A stretch of 38,070 bases of DNA from Planctomycetota bacterium (lineage in GTDB: Bacteria > Planctomycetota > JACOTG01 > JAJDCM01), in NCBI GenBank assembly GCA_029260825.1, contig JAJDCM010000175.1, forward strand, positions 1 through 38,070, written 5' to 3'. Position numbers and translations under genes: made by a program. Shown here piece by piece: positions 36,558 through 38,070 of this stretch (positions are counted from its first letter, which is position 1; every line of letters begins with the position of its first letter). Under the pieces are notes generated by a model that was not told the DNA's origin, ran no database searches, and was given only the letters and a program-made list of their open reading frames with translations.

Positions 36558-38033
36558 CTACTCTGTCGCCGGATCAAAGAGATGAACCTGGAGCTCATGT
36601 TTGTCCATCAGCAAGGAATGAGCGTCAAAAAAAGATTGAATCAAGGCTCTTGGAGACTGGCGACCGGACTGGGCAATGCAAAAACTATCCGCAGTGACCT
36701 CGATCCTGGTGTCGTTGTCGGCAACGTGGATGGAACAGTAGGTGAGGTCTTTATCGTAATTGACCTCGATGTCATCCGAGTCAAGGTCCTCGATCTGATC
36801 GATGATCTTCTCGATGTTCAAGGTCTGGCCCGATCCAAACTCAAGCCGGTCGAACTTCCCTTCAAAGACGGTGTCAAACGCGTCCGAAAACACCTGGTCG
36901 GGCTGGCGAATATTCCCGATCTGACGGCGAAGGATTGCTTCTGACGGGTCCTCCGGATTGAGGGAGACGGTCACTTCAAAGTCAAAGTAGGGGGTGATGA
37001 TGGATCCGGAGCCTTCGTCCATCGATACCGTGATGTCCCGTCGCTTGAGCTTGAAGACCTTTTTCAGATCGTCGAAAACCTGATCGATCTCCTCTTCCAC
37101 ATCTTTCGTTGCGATTTCAGTCACGAACGATACGGTGAAGTCGCTAATACGGTCCGGAACAAAATGCCCCTTCTTGAATCCCGACAACTTGCGAACGGAT
37201 AGGTGCTCATCATTCAGGAGGCGAACGTATTTGAGTTGCTTTTGCATCGAATCTACAGGAGTCGTCTTCTGAGGCAAGATCGACCCCAGGTCGGCGATCA
37301 GAAAGTCACTGCTGGCAGAACCGTAAAACCAGGGCGTTTGGGTTTGATTCCCGGTACACAACCTGCGAACTGATCGAGGCACTTCATCCTCGAGAAATTT
37401 CTGCAGCGACGAAGAAGTGAGCAGGGTCTTTTTCTCGAGCGCGATGGTAGCCTCCCCGGTGAGCGCCCGAATCAGATGATAGGTCCAGATACCGTGTCCC
37501 AGGGAAGCATGGCGTCGAGATTCTTCCCCGGGCGCACAGGCTGCAAAGCACAGGCGGTGTTCCGACTCCTGGAAGAATTGATCCAGCTCATCTCCGGCAA
37601 AGTCCGCGCAAGTCCCCGTCGCTGCGAGGAGCCCCGGCTGGCATGAATCGAGAAAGAGAGCGACCTTGCAACAGGAGGAGCTCCGAAGTTGATCGAAGAG
37701 CCACTCGACCCGAATGCTTGTGTTTGCGAGATCATCGTGAAGCGTATCGTGACAGGCGATGAAATTGCCACCCGCCTGGGAGAAACCATGCCCTGCGAGG
37801 AACAGAAAAAGTAAATCGCCGGCATCAAGGCCCTGGATCCACTTCGGTACTTTGGACTCGATCGTCGTTTTCGTTGCGTTGCCATCGATCAGGATCAACT
37901 GATCACCGCCCTCGAAGCCGTGTTGTTCCAGGGCGCTCGCAAATTCGATCGCGTCGGCGGCAGCATGGTCCACGGAATGAATCCGCGGATCGGTGTACCG
38001 TTCGACGGCGATGCAAATCACGACTTTCCGCAT
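36558..38033 (-). CDS. caspase-like peptidase (C14) with a C-terminal domain of unknown function
   Basis: The 491-residue protein has no signal peptide, so it should be cytoplasmic. Residues 1-235 match peptidase C14/metacaspase-like caspases: an N-terminal strand (KVVICIAVERY), LFLFLAGHGFSQAGG with catalytic His82, and VALFLDSCQPGLLA with catalytic Cys131. Other conserved stretches include WLFDQL and RLCFAACAPGEESRR. Residues about 240-491 form an acidic domain without a known family (EEEIDQVFDDLKKVFKLKRR, FDTVFEGKFDRLEF, ALIQSFFDAHSLLM). GGGAGCAAGAA precedes the ATG at 38033. The protein may sense a signal through its C-terminal part and cut a target; both roles are inference. It is collinear with the subtilase and SUKH genes; what lies upstream is outside the window. 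Confidence 0.88.
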   Translation of the reverse strand: MRKVVICIAVERYTDPRIHSVDHAAADAIEFASALEQHGFEGGDQLILIDGNATKTTIESKVPKWIQGLDAGDLLFLFLAGHGFSQAGGNFIACHDTLHDDLANTSIRVEWLFDQLRSSSCCKVALFLDSCQPGLLAATGTCADFAGDELDQFFQESEHRLCFAACAPGEESRRHASLGHGIWTYHLIRALTGEATIALEKKTLLTSSSLQKFLEDEVPRSVRRLCTGNQTQTPWFYGSASSDFLIADLGSILPQKTTPVDSMQKQLKYVRLLNDEHLSVRKLSGFKKGHFVPDRISDFTVSFVTEIATKDVEEEIDQVFDDLKKVFKLKRRDITVSMDEGSGSIITPYFDFEVTVSLNPEDPSEAILRRQIGNIRQPDQVFSDAFDTVFEGKFDRLEFGSGQTLNIEKIIDQIEDLDSDDIEVNYDKDLTYCSIHVADNDTRIEVTADSFCIAQSGRQSPRALIQSFFDAHSLLMDKHELQVHLFDPATE

Positions 38034-38070
38034 TTCTTGCTCCCGTTGTGTTCAGCCGATGCGGCCTGTC

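Overview
The window looks like a chromosomal segment of a moderately GC-rich Gram-negative bacterium, most likely a planctomycete or a close relative. This rests on gene content only: three membrane-anchored Ser/Thr kinases whose C-terminus is a formylglycine-generating-enzyme-like (FGE/SUMF1) domain, ECF sigma factors beside two of them, and many signal-peptide proteins. No 16S rRNA is present to confirm the taxon.

Layout. Positions 1-209 hold the end of a YifB/ComM-type ATPase. Positions 375-7199 carry an exported thioredoxin-like/HEAT protein, a cyclase-like/kinase/PEGA-like/FGE protein and, convergently, a secreted acidic protein. Positions 7200-10502 hold a long intergenic region with a good sigma70-like promoter, a degenerate STAS protein, delta-1-pyrroline-5-carboxylate dehydrogenase, a strong terminator, tRNA-Leu(CAG) and smpB. 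Positions 10490-15153 (minus strand) read ECF sigma factor, kinase-FGE, SRPBCC protein, VOC protein. Positions 15606-19571 encode a large secreted subtilase ending in two strong minus-strand terminators, and divergent from it are a third kinase-FGE gene and a convergent ECF sigma factor (to 23138). Positions 23345-28236 hold an exported M20 amidohydrolase, monomeric isocitrate dehydrogenase, and an AHSA1/ArsR pair behind a promoter flanked by two copies of a 16-bp palindromic site. Positions 28274-38033 are protease-rich: a secreted FG-GAP/HExxH protein coupled to a DUF2293 gene, a nitroreductase, a second exported HExxH protein, and a minus-strand series caspase-like protease, secreted subtilase, SUKH (SMI1/KNR4) protein.

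How the parts may work together. Housekeeping genes (comM end, pruA, smpB, icd, tRNA-Leu) are scattered among two accessory themes. One is transmembrane Ser/Thr signalling: the kinases vary at the N-terminus (cyclase-like domain or short helical region) but share kinase, TM, linker and FGE-like parts, and two neighbour ECF sigma factors that could be outputs or targets. The other is proteolysis: two subtilases, two HExxH proteins, one M20 hydrolase and one caspase-like protease. The best candidates for something undescribed are the caspase/subtilase/SUKH series, the DUF2293/FG-GAP metalloprotease pair, and the shared linker of the two related kinases. All functions are read from motifs and context; no database search was possible.
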